Shown here: in pieces, positions 37,301 to 46,779 of the stretch
Numbering within the stretch: position 1 is the stretch's first letter
How the letters are laid out: each line of letters starts with the position of its first letter
Assembly (NCBI GenBank): GCA_002794775.1
Contig: NBAY01000118.1
Coordinates: 19,414 to 83,413 of the forward strand
DNA length: 64,000 nt
Direction: 5' to 3'
From: Porodaedalea pini
Taxonomy: Eukaryota; Basidiomycota; Agaricomycetes; Hymenochaetales; Hymenochaetaceae
Made by a program: the position numbers and the translations under genes
Notes under the pieces: model-generated
What the model saw: only the letters and a program-made list of their open reading frames with translations
Told to the model about the DNA's origin: nothing
Databases searched by the model: none

Positions 37301-40300
37301 TTTCGGGGATTCTCGGTGTGAATGTCTGGGTAGGTTTTGGTGGGAGCACCTGAGGTCTGGACGGGGCAGCGCGCATTTGTTCGATGGCCTTCATCTGTCG
37401 TCTAGCGTTGTCGAATCGAATGGCTTTTTCTTGCCAGCCTTTGTACGTGGTTGGGACCGTGTCACTCATTTCGATTCGGTATACGATCTCTCTATCCAAG
37501 GCTTTCGTCAGTTTGTGGATGAGGGTGTCGTCATTCTTTGTGTCATCGTTGTATCCTGCCGCACGGCGATAGATGTCGAACTGCTGGAAGAATTGGTCGG
37601 CTGTGATGTCTCGGGTGTGCTTCCAGCTATCCAATTTTTGCATGGCGTTCATGCGTTCGTTCGGATCTCCGAACGCTTTTTCCAGCTGTTCGTTAAACTT
37701 CTGGCGACTGACGAGCGAAAAGATCAGATAGCCGTCCATCTTGATGCTTTCCAGGAAGTTCTGTGCCCAGAGTGCGGCTGAGCCTTCCGTCATGAACGAC
37801 AACACGAAAAGGAAGTAGTCCTTGTCGTTCATGAAGTCCTCTGCGTTAGCTTCAACGTAAAGGGTGATGGCACGTTCGAACTTCTTGTAGTCTCGCCCGT
37901 TGAACGTCTCGGGTTTGGCGATATGTCTTCCTCCACTGCGGTTTGTTGGTGGAGGGACAGGTGTGGCTGCAGCTGCTGGCGTGGGGGTTGCGAGTAATCC
38001 CAGGCCGTGTAGCGCGTTGATGATCTCCTGCATCATGTCGTTTGAGATCGTCGGAGTTGCGGCTGCTGGCGCAGCTGGGGCTTGGGGTTCTGCCATGATA
38101 GGCGGTGGTGTTGGTGATGGGTGGGGTGGTTGGTGGGCTCCTAGCTCGTCGTCTAGGCGTACTAGGTCGTCGTCGGTCAGTGGTGGTAGTTGTGCGAGGA
38201 CAGCGTCGGCAGTGTCTTCTGGTGGTGTATTCCAACGCTGTGCCGCTGATCCAGACGGTCGACTGTACGGGTGTGGAGCCAGCTCAAATCAGAGACAACA
38301 CTGCCCGCCGACAGGTGGTGCGGACGCCTGCGGGTCTGATTGAGCGCTGTAACAAAATTCCGGATGTGGTGGTCGACTTTCACTTGCTGATCAAACCCGG
38401 ATCTTCCTCTGTGAAGACTCCAACGGGCGCCAAGGGACCTTTCCGAAGATCACCCCCAAGGCCTGGTAGCTACTCTCGAGTGGGTCGGACTCAACGTTAC
38501 CCCCTCTCAAACGAGCGCTAGTTGATCGAATAGAAAGAGGACGGCGGGTTGTGAAACGAGTGAGTTTAATAATGAAGGTAAGGAATTAACGACGTATCGG
38601 CCTGATCGATGCACGTGAGATCGATCTAAGAATAGGTGTGGGTCGAAGCGATCGTAGTCGGGGTCGCAGTCCAAGTCGTCGGACGCGTCGGATGAGAATG
38701 TTGGTCTAGAGTTCGGGGTTACGGACAGGTAGTGGTCGGTTTTGAGTTTGTTGGACGAGATGAGGGTTTAGAGTGATGATGATAGATAGTAGGAAGAGTT
38801 CGATGGTGAGAGTGATTTGCGGGGTACAGGTGAAGGTATAGATGGTAGCGCGGTAAAGAGATTGCTGTCGGTAGGAGATGCGAACGTTCAGAGCCAGCTT
38901 GGCGTTGGTGACTGAGAATGCGCGAGGCGGTAGGGGTAAGTTTCGACCTTGTGTCAGCAACGGACTACGGGTACACAAATGGTAGCCGGGTCACGCGGAA
39001 CTCAGTCAGAGGAGGAGGGAGACGAGAGAGAGAGCGGTGGGGCAGGGGAACTGACACAGCGCGGAGATAAGGAGCAGCTTCTGGACGTAGCCAGGTAGAA
39101 TTGACCAGGTCGAAACTAGGGGATAAGTACAGGAGGACTACCTACTTATATACCCTTCAGCGGCTGCGCACGGACCAGGGAATTAACTACTACATAAGGA
39201 TAGATGATAGAACGTCGTGGAACTTCATAGAATAATGAAATCATAGGATCGGTCAGCGAGTAAGGATAGTGCGAGAAGGAGCGTAATGAATAATGAGTAA
39301 GCAGGAATAAGCGTGATTAGTGATGGATGGATAAGATATGATAAGATAAGATAAGAGAAAATGATAAGATAAGATAATTTAAAAAGCGTCCATGACAAAT
39401 TGAAGTTATCACGAATGCCTAAATCAATAAAGACGTCCTTGTTGTCGTGAAAGCGAGCAAGAGCATCACGGAGGAGACCGAGTGTTTCGCTGGTATGGAT
39501 GGGATATTGTGCGATGTATATAAAATCAAGGAGCACACGCGTAGCGCGGACAAGTCGAACAGGGGACTCATTGTCAGGTAGGCGGAAGTCGACAAGTAAA
39601 CCCAGTAGAAACCGACACATCTGACTATGCTCGCTTCCACTCACTCTCGTGAGTGTTGTGATCCCTCTGTGAAAAATGCGGACACTGTGGTTCGGAGGAA
39701 TTCGACGGCAACGAGCATCAACCTCAGCTGCACCAAGGACTCCTGTGATCCAAGAAACGAGGTGTTTGACTACACCTTGGTATAATTGATGAAGAATGTC
39801 GGCAGTGATTGAACGATAGACGTTGAAGTATGGTAGATCAGCCCAAAATGGATGTTGAATTGGCTTCATGCGGTTTAAAGCACACACTCGAGCATACGCA
39901 GTTGGGTCCCGAGAGTCAAGGATAGCAAGAACTCCAAGGGCATTGTCCAGGTCACAACGTCCATGATTATGCTGCATTCCAGCTCCGAGCTCATCGTGAG
40001 GACATTCACATGTCGGACAATCTCCTGATATAGTGCCTGTGACTGCGACTTGCTCTTGGTTATCGAGGGCAAGTGCAGCTACGATAGGATGACAACGTCG
40101 CTGCAGACCATCCCTGCCAGCCATATGAACGCCTTCGGAGCCTGCTTTCTCCAATTTTCGGAAAAGAAAACGCAGGCATCCATGCAGGAGGTTGGCAAGT
40201 GTGCGGCGGCGGGCAGCTTTGTTACTGATATGTTCGAGCCGCGTGGTCGGAAGATATGCAAGGAGGACTTGGGCATGCCGTGAGGGCTTCTTACGGATGT

Positions 40301-41737
40301 CTTTTGGTATGTTGCCGATGGTGAGATATACAGGATATGCTGTCTTCGTGCGGAAGAGCGTGATCTGTGTCTTGTCAAGCGATACAATGACTGGGATGAC
40401 CGTGCCGCCTGGCGCTCTACGTTCAATAGCTGCCTACGAGGGATCTTAGACACAGCATGCACAAGCATAGGTGCAGAAAAGATATACCTGAGTGTTCCAC
40501 CACCATTGTCCTGTATGCATTTCGTGATACGCTCGAATCTGCCTGTCCTCGTCGACATAATGACGTTCTGGAATAGTGATGAGATGCGATGCAAATTCAG
40601 GAGCGCCAAACAATGCTGATATGCATTCCAAAACGTCGCGGCAATACATGTCAAACGTCAGTCCAGCAGCAAACATTTCCCGACGTCGGAACTTAGGTCG
40701 GCGTGTTGGTATCTGTTTATCTATAATAGCGTTAAGTTGGCGTGAGTTACGGTATGACAACCCTAGTCGTTCAGCAACCTGGTAACACATAGCACATAAT
40801 GATGATCGAGCAGAATATACATGCATTACAATAATTAAAACATATATTAGAAATAACGTTAATGAGATCAAACACAAGCCGCACCCCTTCTATTTGGAGA
40901 AGCTCATCTAGAGCTGTAGAACCTGGTCCTCGAACCTTCGCCCACCGCGCAAGCTCCCAATCCAGTCTCGAATCGAATGGAGCAAAAGGACCAGCATTTT
41001 GCGAAACGGCCTGGACGTCTTCCGCATATTGTCGGAATACAGCGTCACCATCGAGAACGTGTGGAGCGTGGCGTTGACCTCTGTTCAGTTCGCCTCCGCA
41101 CACCCGCCCAGCCTCATTCCCTGGGTATGGATCTATGCGGACTGGCTGATAGCACAATCTGTCCTCCGCAGCACAGCGCTCGACAACAAGCTCACGAATG
41201 CGATTCTCCTCCTCCTCTGCCTCTGATTCATCGACAGGCGAGCGATCTTGCGGCTGGGTACGCTCAGGCTCCCACACGGGCTCGTGGAGGTCTCCCTCGT
41301 CCGACTCGTCTTCCGAGTCGGATTGTGCAGAAAAGTCACCCACGTCACTGTACATTATAATAGGCATGCAATTAATACTTGGTCAGTTGCATGATGCTAG
41401 GGAGGTCTTACTTCGGTACTTCCTCACGATCAACATCCATGCCATTCTGCTGCGGTTCACCCTCCGCATCAAAATCAACACCAAAATCTGCCTCGTCGTA
41501 ATTGTCCCCAAAAAAATCACCATGAAAAGACTCGAGGTCGGCTCCATCGTCTCTATCTTCGTCGCCGTCTGGGCCGATACCATTTTGCAGTTGACCGACA
41601 AAGGTGAGATACACTCGATAGCACGCAGAGCCCTCCGGTCTCCCTCGCTGATGCTGTCGAAGGTCTACCTTTTCCAGACCGCATCCGGGGCACACTCGCT
41701 CGCGCATGGTCGACATTTGTGAACGAAAGGTCGGCAA
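31367..41737 (-). CDS. Plavaka-family transposase, interrupted by a retrotransposon
   Basis: DNA-cut-and-paste transposase of the Agaricomycete Plavaka group (CACTA/EnSpm-related). Exons run from 41737 (an N-terminal CPGCGLEKVDLRQHQRGR zinc-finger-like start) through 41408, 41367-40860, about 40790-40490, and about 40430-39403. After the inserted chromovirus it resumes from 32411 to about 31790, ending in an exon stopping at 31367. Diagnostic stretches are VIVSLDKTQITLFRTKTAYP, LLAYLPTTRLEHISNKAARR, ADILHQLYQGVVKHLVSW, ALARFHDNKDVFIDLGIR, NYNTQFTERLHIDLAKDAY and, near the end, SVHLIPRFGRVVPQEW. Across the insertion site the frame continues without loss once the insert and one AATTG are ignored. 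I saw no other disabling change, but splice sites are approximate. Confidence 0.82.
32417..32862 (-). repeat. 3' LTR of the chromovirus
   Basis: 446 bp. Near its U3 edge (32795-32843) lie seven GATAA motifs in about 50 bp, which read as TTATC on the coding strand. A TATA-like segment (ACTTATATACCC) lies near 32610. Confidence 0.95.
32875..37014 (-). CDS. pol: Chromovirus Pol polyprotein (PR-RT-RH-IN-chromodomain)
   Basis: 1,379 residues. An Asn/Ser-rich N-terminus is followed by a retropepsin with LLDSGCTGSCINRSF near 210, RT with YMDDILIFA near 556, RNase H with DKEMFAIMCALDDWRQYLLG, an integrase HHCC region (from HDSTLAGHPGRY to CDACQRTK, about 920-970), and a DDE core with the second Asp in FIHDRGSQFES. 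A C-terminal chromodomain covers about 1270-1320 (YEVEKVVDSKLVQGKLKYLV, HWKGYPNEERTWEP), which in this clade tethers integration to modified histones. The pol frame is -1 relative to gag and overlaps its stop; the first listed codon is GTG. Expression by frameshifting or reinitiation is inferred. No stops interrupt it. Confidence 0.95.
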   Translation of the reverse strand: MNTALTGIGSVSVFQTAIFDNSMDSVDNLDKIQKNVKSNVTRKNIPSVPVPVASSINMPICNNTSAASPRPTPVSKNHVTHCSESFNSISSLAGTEPKSVKNENSSKQAERKSWRDRPVPFTAPWVVRRLKEDKLESALTTLRVWMKQQRHAEANEETVRQIIALEEPDAVAAVRDLRGPKRFVRGSRGQQLMVPILLQTTDTGNQFKVDALLDSGCTGSCINRSFVEKHQIRTKKTPIPIRVYNADGTLNKDGSITEFVEMRMTIKDHSERIHFAVTDLGKTDVFIGHEWLKLHNPNIDWQKSTIEFDRCPDVCGYIRSLEDIDADPDENLDLVELEDGDQLFLFDWDRYIKSDPRKALKVRQQVLEEVPNYVKEFADVFSEQEFDQLPERRPWDHAIELKPGSKLSDCKIYPLSPSEQVALDEFLTENLRTGRIRNSQSEMASPFFFIKKKDGKLRPVQDYRRLNEMTVKNKYPLPLIQELIDKTKQAKFFTKLDIRWGYNNIRIREGDEHKAAFRTNRGLFEPTVMFFGLTNSPATFQGFMNEIFRELVNDGHVIVYMDDILIFARTREHHDKLVRQVLEVLRANKLFLKPEKCSFAQETVNYLGHILGNGQIRMDPAKVAGVKDWPVPKNKKELQSFLGFCNYYRRFILAFSHYAKPLTVLTGDVEWKWEVEQQEAFERLKQKLCEEPVLTVPTDDGQFRVEADSSHFANGAILSQFVDGKWHPIAYRSQALSQAERNYEIYDKEMFAIMCALDDWRQYLLGATQTFEIWSDHLNLQYFRKPQKINHRQARWLQELADYDFKLFHKPGALMTKADLLSRRADHERGENDNIDIVLLKPDLFVNETLLEALDADFVKRIKRVRNNRDRAVVKALERKEREWEEEEGLLMWKGRIYVPKDHKLREDIIRNHHDSTLAGHPGRYKTHELITRNYWWPGIQRDVRMYVEGCDACQRTKAHRAKPHNPLNPNEIPKGPWEIVTADLIGELPESNGHNAICVFVDRFSKQVHAIPTSVSITSEGMARLYRDHVFRLHGIPRKFIHDRGSQFESKFMNELYRLLGIEGNPSTAYHPQTDGQTERINQEIEQYLRLFVNHHQSDWAEWLALAEFAYNDKEQTSTGASPFFINHGRHPYKGTNPRRESTNESAKQFADRMAKIREETESALKHAAETMKRFYDRTKGESIEYKPGEKVMLEGTHLKTDRPMKKLGDKRYGPFIVEKKIGTSAYRLKLPRTWKKVYPVFNEVLLSPYHEPQYTSQKQDLPPPPEIIDDVPEYEVEKVVDSKLVQGKLKYLVHWKGYPNEERTWEPIENLTNSQEAIDEFHKSTPSAPRALNTLEMSQLKFRPVFEMTEPERQKGVAQWWAGKFQGREQGRSGRSP
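37011..38096 (-). CDS. gag: Chromovirus Gag
   Basis: 361 residues from the ATG at 38096. The N-terminus is Ala/Pro-rich. The central capsid-type helical region includes KPETFNGRDYKKFERAI and TEGSAALWAQNFL. A single CCHC zinc knuckle CYYCKESGHLQRNC lies near residue 302. The acidic C-terminus ends four bases inside the start of the pol frame. Packages the element's RNA into virus-like particles in the cytoplasm. Intact. Confidence 0.93.
   Translation of the reverse strand: MAEPQAPAAPAAATPTISNDMMQEIINALHGLGLLATPTPAAAATPVPPPTNRSGGRHIAKPETFNGRDYKKFERAITLYVEANAEDFMNDKDYFLFVLSFMTEGSAALWAQNFLESIKMDGYLIFSLVSRQKFNEQLEKAFGDPNERMNAMQKLDSWKHTRDITADQFFQQFDIYRRAAGYNDDTKNDDTLIHKLTKALDREIVYRIEMSDTVPTTYKGWQEKAIRFDNARRQMKAIEQMRAAPSRPQVLPPKPTQTFTPRIPERRDATGVTYGGMGKPMDVSLEELRKAGLCYYCKESGHLQRNCPNRRKTIRAVLMGMEPRERKVWADETATLKESDFAEEEEETLFERELDFAEPQQ
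38097..38951 (-). other. Chromovirus 5' leader
   Basis: 855 bp between the 5' LTR and gag, unusually long. Open stretches here are low-complexity Arg/Thr-rich frames antisense or out of frame to gag, so I do not call genes. No clear tRNA-complementary site was recognised next to the LTR. Confidence 0.6.
38952..39397 (-). repeat. 5' LTR of the chromovirus
   Basis: 446 bp, no difference from 32417-32862 seen by eye. Confidence 0.95.
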
Positions 41738-41825
41738 TCGCTATGCTGCAGTGTATGGTCGTGGTCGAGTCTAAATCGAAAGGAAAAAAATCAGCCCGTC
41801 TTTAGACTAGGACTTACCGGTGCGA

Positions 41826-41849
41826 GTACGACGTCTGCGGACGTCGTAC
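41826..41849. repeat. Perfect 10-bp palindrome with TGCG loop
   Basis: GTACGACGTC, TGCG, then GACGTCGTAC, about 90 bp upstream of the transposase start. It may be a binding site or a stem-loop in the leader. Confidence 0.7.
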
Positions 41850-41856
41850 AGTCACG

Positions 41857-42370
41857 GAAACCGAGCGGTCGCCGCAACTTATAGACACCAGTGGCTCGCT
41901 ATGCAGCAGGCCGCTCTTGTCTATGCCCTCGAGCTAGCTCTAAGCCGGCTCTCCAGGGACTTTCGGGGGGGGGGGGCGCCGAGTCGTCTGTTCGCGATGT
42001 CGGTGACGGATGTGGTGGTGGATGTAGGCAGAGGGATGGATTTGGTCATGACAAGGGTCATGTGCATGGTGTCACGTGCTACTACTTCCTAATTTAGATG
42101 AGCGGCTACTTGAAGCACTTAACGAGACTAACAAGTCTCTCACCATCACTCACCAGCCCCCTTCCCCCTATCTCCTTACTTACTCATCTCCCTCCGTCGC
42201 CGCATTGACAAGCACCCCTCGACTGCCCTCCTCAAGACGGACTCGGCTGCACATTACGACCACCGAAAGACCTAGAGAGCCGGCTTAGAGCTAGCTCGAG
42301 GGCAGACGACGACGGCCTGCTGCATAGCGAGCCATCGACGTCTGTAGCGCAGTGACCGCTTGGTTGCTGT
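41857..42370. repeat. About 100-bp inverted repeat between two divergent genes
   Basis: The arms are about 41857-41965 and 42263-42370. They share long exact blocks such as TGGCTCGCTATGCAGCAGGC and CCTCGAGCTAGCTCTAAGCC (the latter part of a longer match) with about 15 percent mismatch elsewhere. One arm lies upstream of the leftward transposase gene, the other upstream of the rightward orphan gene. The spacer holds an 11-base G run near 41965 and CT-rich DNA. Confidence 0.8.
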
Positions 42371-42662
42371 GCTTACCAGCGAAAAACATCGACATCGATA
42401 CGTCACCGAAGCTTTTCGTATACGCCGACTACCCGTTTGCCTTGCAGCCGAGTACGTACCATACTATCTCTCGTGAGTACACATGTACACAAGCATTATC
42501 GGTCATACAAGTGCAATAAGTTCTTTAGTCCCATCGTCCAGCTTTCACGAAGTCAGCCTACTCACTCTATAACGTCGCTGATCCCCTTTCTCGTTCCCGT
42601 ACGTCAATCTTGTCATACAATTTTTGACATTCTCTGATTCTTCCTTTTACAGAATACTTAAA

Positions 42663-44945
42663 ATGTCTGAGGCCGCTTGGGGTGTCGAAACAACTTGGGA
42701 TGGAGAGGAAGTGGCCCCGACTCGTCTCTCAAAGACCCATGACCTACGTGAGTCGTATATTGTATACATTCTTTTTATACCGTCTCAGATAAGGCATCCA
42801 GGACCGAGCGACCCGGTACGCGCTCTTGATGCGAGGGTCCTAGCCTATATGAATTACCAGGACCAGATCATCTCTACGCCGAACGCCAACTGGGTGCCGG
42901 AATACCCGCTTATCACAGAGGCCAGCATTCTGAAGCGCGACGATGGATATTGGGGTGGCCATGAATATACGCGGTGGCCTCAGTACTTCTCGAAACACGT
43001 CTTCCATCATGCTTGCATCCCGTTCTGGAAAACCCCGATCGTCTGGAACCACGGAGGGGAGGATCTAATGTGGTATAACCCTCGCCCGTATGATCTGACC
43101 GAAGATGCCGACACGGATTTGCGTACGGATGAGAAAATCGGACTCCTGGATAAAGACCTGGTTAATAAAGTTTCAACCCTACTCGAGACAGTTGCAGCTG
43201 AAACGTTCTCCGTCGGAAGTAAGGTCGCCATACCCGAGACGCGAAAGGTCTACGATCGTTGTTTGAGCAATGGCCGATCTGCGCTTGACAGTCTCCGCCT
43301 TCGAAAAGCCGCTTTCCGCACAATAGTTTTCACTCTGCGCGATGTTCAGCGAGCAATCCTCGAACTACGCGGGTTGCATACTTACCTAGATGTTGTCGTC
43401 AAACGCATGAACGCTCCCAACGCAATGTGGAAGGCTCAAAACTTTCTTCTTCCGGTTTGGGGCGCTTTCACCACAGAAGCTGCCGTCGCCAACAATTTGT
43501 ATCGGCTCGGCATCCCTGTATGGTACATCTCTGCGGAGAAAGCGATCGCTCCCGACACAAAAATTTTTGACGTTCAAGAGTGCGTTCCGTGGACATCTCA
43601 GTTATCGAAGGAGTACGTTAAGTACAAAGGCAGTTTACTTTTGTTCGGCTGGAACTTTGATATCGAGCCACGCATGCGGGACATGGCCGCGAGTCAGCTC
43701 ATGAACAACCATCATATGTCCTACCTTCTCGATCAGATGTACAACTTTCAATACTACGCTCCCGCTCCGAAGCCCTTCAGCTATTCATCTGCGACGTCTT
43801 CCTCCAATCCGAGTACGGGTCTCCCATCCCTTCCAGCTCCAGTGCGTCCATCGCCAGCAGCATTGAAAAGGAAGAAAGGAGGATCGACGCGTCGAATAAG
43901 CAACGACCCGAGTGTGAACCACGCTCGCATACTGTACGTCCCGAACGGCATCGATGGAACACCCGATCTGCCTCCTTTTTGCTACACTGTTCACGAAGCA
44001 CTCAAGGACCTCGGCACAGTCGGCGATGAGTCTTCGCCTGCGGCTCTGTATCCCCTTCCGCCGCCTTTCTTTCTGACGCACGAATCCAACGAGAGATCGG
44101 CGGATTTGTATCTAAATTACATTCGCATTCGGCCCATTCTGTTCGATATCCTCATTAATGGCGGACTGTTCGACAAGTCTGTATGGCGCAAACTGCGTGA
44201 TTGGAGGAACATACTACACGGCGACTACAAGAAAAGCACGCCGCTCCCGCCCAACACTGTCTCCCCGTTTGTCGAGCGAGTGTACAATGCCATGCCGGGT
44301 GAAGGTTCTTCAGCTGGCCCTTCGAAAGGCAATGACGGCGCTGATCCTCGCTCGAGCGACTTGCCTCCCGCGAAACGTCAGCGTATAGCGGAGGCTGCAA
44401 AGATGAAAGTCACGTTTGGCGTTGAGCAAAAGTTAGCGCCGTTTGATCGCACCCAACTGCAGACATGGCGAGGGAAGTCTGTTTCTGTCGCTAGTATCAT
44501 GGCGGACAAAATCCTTAGGCTGGAAGTACAGTGGGAGCTCATGGAAACATTATTCCGCTACGAGCTATACGCACTTGACCAGGCAATCCTACCGCGTTCC
44601 CGCATGACCACCGACGAGCACAGCCAGCGTAACGCGCTCCTCACTCGCGTTTACCTCGGCGCGTCACATAGCCCTCCGTCTGTAATTCCAGACATGTCGA
44701 AGGCTCAAAAAGAGTACTGGGGGGACGACGTGCTGGACCGTGGCGCAGTGCAAGCTCTGCGTGATGTCGTGAGAGCGTGGCTGAACTGCCCAGTGGCACT
44801 AAAGGAGGATACGGAACTGCATACTAGGGATTTTGCGCTTTTGATTCGGTTCTATACGACAACCTTCGTCCGTTTTTTTAATCGTATACCATCCATGCAT
44901 TGTAAACCTCCCGCTTCATTGAGTACATTATTTAAAACTGTTTAA
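42663..44945 (+). CDS. Orphan large protein, cargo of the Plavaka-type element
   Basis: A single long exon from the ATG at 42663 gives about 760 residues. No known catalytic motif is visible. The middle has a hydrophobic block VGAFTTEAAVANNLYRLGIP-like in style (seen as WGAFTTEAAVANNLYRLGIP), reminiscent of multi-copy hypothetical proteins scattered through mushroom genomes. A Ser/Pro-rich linker near 390-430 follows. A basic patch PPAKRQRIAEAAK near 580 could be a nuclear localisation signal. A GTGAGT at 42750 could start an intron, but no acceptor preserves the frame, so I keep one exon. It is divergent from the transposase across a shared inverted repeat, which suggests co-regulation. Function unknown. 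Confidence 0.65.
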   Translation: MSEAAWGVETTWDGEEVAPTRLSKTHDLRESYIVYILFIPSQIRHPGPSDPVRALDARVLAYMNYQDQIISTPNANWVPEYPLITEASILKRDDGYWGGHEYTRWPQYFSKHVFHHACIPFWKTPIVWNHGGEDLMWYNPRPYDLTEDADTDLRTDEKIGLLDKDLVNKVSTLLETVAAETFSVGSKVAIPETRKVYDRCLSNGRSALDSLRLRKAAFRTIVFTLRDVQRAILELRGLHTYLDVVVKRMNAPNAMWKAQNFLLPVWGAFTTEAAVANNLYRLGIPVWYISAEKAIAPDTKIFDVQECVPWTSQLSKEYVKYKGSLLLFGWNFDIEPRMRDMAASQLMNNHHMSYLLDQMYNFQYYAPAPKPFSYSSATSSSNPSTGLPSLPAPVRPSPAALKRKKGGSTRRISNDPSVNHARILYVPNGIDGTPDLPPFCYTVHEALKDLGTVGDESSPAALYPLPPPFFLTHESNERSADLYLNYIRIRPILFDILINGGLFDKSVWRKLRDWRNILHGDYKKSTPLPPNTVSPFVERVYNAMPGEGSSAGPSKGNDGADPRSSDLPPAKRQRIAEAAKMKVTFGVEQKLAPFDRTQLQTWRGKSVSVASIMADKILRLEVQWELMETLFRYELYALDQAILPRSRMTTDEHSQRNALLTRVYLGASHSPPSVIPDMSKAQKEYWGDDVLDRGAVQALRDVVRAWLNCPVALKEDTELHTRDFALLIRFYTTTFVRFFNRIPSMHCKPPASLSTLFKTV

Positions 44946-45120
44946 TTGCACTTGTTTGTACATGGCATAGATATAGATTTCACTATTTACTAGACAACCT
45001 GTATTTATCAGCCTGCAAGTTGACGTTTTTGTATTCGTTTATCATCTGATTTCTGTTTTATTTGCATATGCTCACCATCACATTCATGGTTAATTATGAG
45101 GCAAAAGGAGTGGATAGGGA

Positions 45121-45530
45121 CTTTACTTACTATTAGTCATAGGTGGTTTAAGCATTGCGCTACGACTTCGCTCGGTTGTTTGGATTGTCTTTCGAAAGAT
45201 AAGTTCAACATGGCCGGCTGCTCTTGAAACGGGCGACTGCGACAGACGCCCAATCTGTGCAGCCGGCTCTGTGTTTCAATGATTCAAAATACTTTACTTA
45301 CTGCTGGTCGTAGGTGACTTTAATGCGCTTCGACTTCACTCGGTTGTTTGGAACGTCTTTCAAAAGATAAGTTCAACACGGCCGGCCGCGCTTGAAACGG
45401 GCGACTGCGACAGACGCCCAATCTGTGCAGCCGGCTTTGTGTTTCAATGATTCAAAAACATTTTAGTACTGCTTTGCAAGGTGACTTATGCATTGCACTT
45501 CGACTTCACTCGGTTGATTGGAATGCTTCT
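45121..45530. repeat. About 170-bp tandem repeat, two full copies and a partial third
   Basis: Copies start near 45121, 45292 and 45460. Copies 1 and 2 share long exact runs, including a small inverted repeat built on CCGGC...GCCGG around GACTGCGACAGACGCCCAAT. The third copy stops after about 70 bp. Confidence 0.85.
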
Positions 45531-45973
45531 TCATTGTCGGCTGAAATGAGACTCTTTGGAGTCGCTCATCTTCGAGGAGAAGAAGATCGATGTTTGTTGA
45601 TCTGAAGCATTATCTCAAGGGTATCGGCTGTACAAAGGACGCAGCGGCGGTGTTAGGGAACCTGAGAACTTCGCCGGAGCCTGCGGGAGCGGACGAGCCC
45701 AACAATCATTACAGCCTAAACCGGGAATAAACTACCACGGTTAGGAAAATGCAGCATTCCCGCGCATTTACATGCAGCGATCACGCTGGAGCACGATCCG
45801 TAGGAAGCTGGCTCACCCGCCTACACGTCCATCGCCAATAGCGTAAACAGCAATGCGTAGGTTCTCGATTGTATTAAAGGTGTATAACTTGTTTCGTTTC
45901 GCACGTATGAAGTGCTAACTCGACTCTACAGACTATCGTTCCAGTGACGTTTCGCCGCGACAGGGCGTGCATC
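45531..45973. other. Intergenic region inside the large element
   Basis: No gene supported apart from possible upstream exons of the small ORF at 45974. Confidence 0.4.
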
Positions 45974-46279
45974 ATGCCATCCGATCCGTTCGTCTCTGGC
46001 CCATCAACCCCCGCGCTGGACAACACGGAAGAACTTGCTGTCAGCTCTGGCACGCATCGCCCACATTCTGAGTTCGTGCCAAGCATTACGAGCGACTCGT
46101 CCATCCAATGCTCTTTTTTCACCTCGTCAATGTCACCGAATCAAACATGCGACGACCTTCCAGGGCCAGGACGCGTAATTGACATGTACTTCTACCAGCC
46201 TGCTGGGCGGTTCATTGAGCGGCAGATACATTGCTTTCTCGCCTTTAGGAAACGGCGGAGGGAGAGGAAAAAAAAATAG
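45974..46279 (+). CDS. Small basic hypothetical protein
   Basis: An ATG-initiated ORF of 101 residues: a Ser/Thr-rich first half and a second half PGPGRVIDMYFYQPAGRFIE followed by a strongly basic end (RKRRRERKKK). The GPG...GRFIE pattern resembles the tail of small proteins common in mushroom genomes, but I cannot name the family. It may be the last exon of a longer gene or a relic. Confidence 0.35.
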   Translation: MPSDPFVSGPSTPALDNTEELAVSSGTHRPHSEFVPSITSDSSIQCSFFTSSMSPNQTCDDLPGPGRVIDMYFYQPAGRFIERQIHCFLAFRKRRRERKKK

Positions 46280-46779
46280 CTTACGCTACATACTGCTACA
46301 GGTTTCATTGTACAATGCGTCTTATTAAACACTTACGCGGCTTGGAGAGCTACACAGTGCTTCATGCAAAAGATCATTGCGATCGCTCTTCATCATTAAG
46401 CGACCTTGCTTTCACTTCACTGCGCTGCATCTCTACAACCTCATCTTTGTGGAGTCCATCGCACTGAACCGCGCCGCTCTGGCTCTTCGTCCGCATGGTC
46501 GGCATACCTTCTATCAGTACTCTAACGGAATGTTAATCAAAAATGCCGCACTTGGGGGTCGAACAAGCGCCCGTAAGTACGGCTTGAAGAGGCGCGCAAT
46601 AACAGAAAGTCAATTATGCACAAGACGAGAATGGAAAGCTTGTGCTGGGTGCAATTCGAAGACCGCTCAGGGTCACGAACGAAAACTTTTCGTCCGGAAT
46701 TTACACAGAGCTTGCCCCCTGCTCGTTCAACCAAGTCTAACTATCATTACCCTTCCACTTCATTCATTCCTGTGAACAG
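46280..46779. other. Spacer upstream of the DUF6532-like gene
   Basis: No convincing coding exon; likely promoter and leader of the next gene. Confidence 0.4.

Larger units (their letters stand above)
32417..39397 (-). mobile_element. Ty3/gypsy chromovirus, apparently intact
   Basis: 6,981 bp with two 446-bp LTRs that look identical by eye, ends TGTCA...TGACA, and a 5-bp target duplication AATTG (32412-32416 and 39398-39402). Gag and pol are open. It sits inside the Plavaka transposase gene. Identical LTRs and open frames mean insertion in the very recent past, so the family is likely still active in this genome. Confidence 0.96.

Noticed and set aside
37852..38521. Arg/Thr-rich and Gly/Val-rich ORFs over the chromovirus leader and gag
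   Set aside because: Low-complexity shadows on the other strand or frame; no domain and no start context.
39225..40154. 309-codon minus-strand ORF ending in a hydrophobic, Ser/Leu-rich tail
   Set aside because: The first part is the Plavaka transposase exon; the tail is the chromovirus LTR read through by chance. The same tail occurs at 32690-32878.
42750..42795. Intron starting GTGAGT in the orphan gene
   Set aside because: Neither nearby AG acceptor restores the downstream frame.
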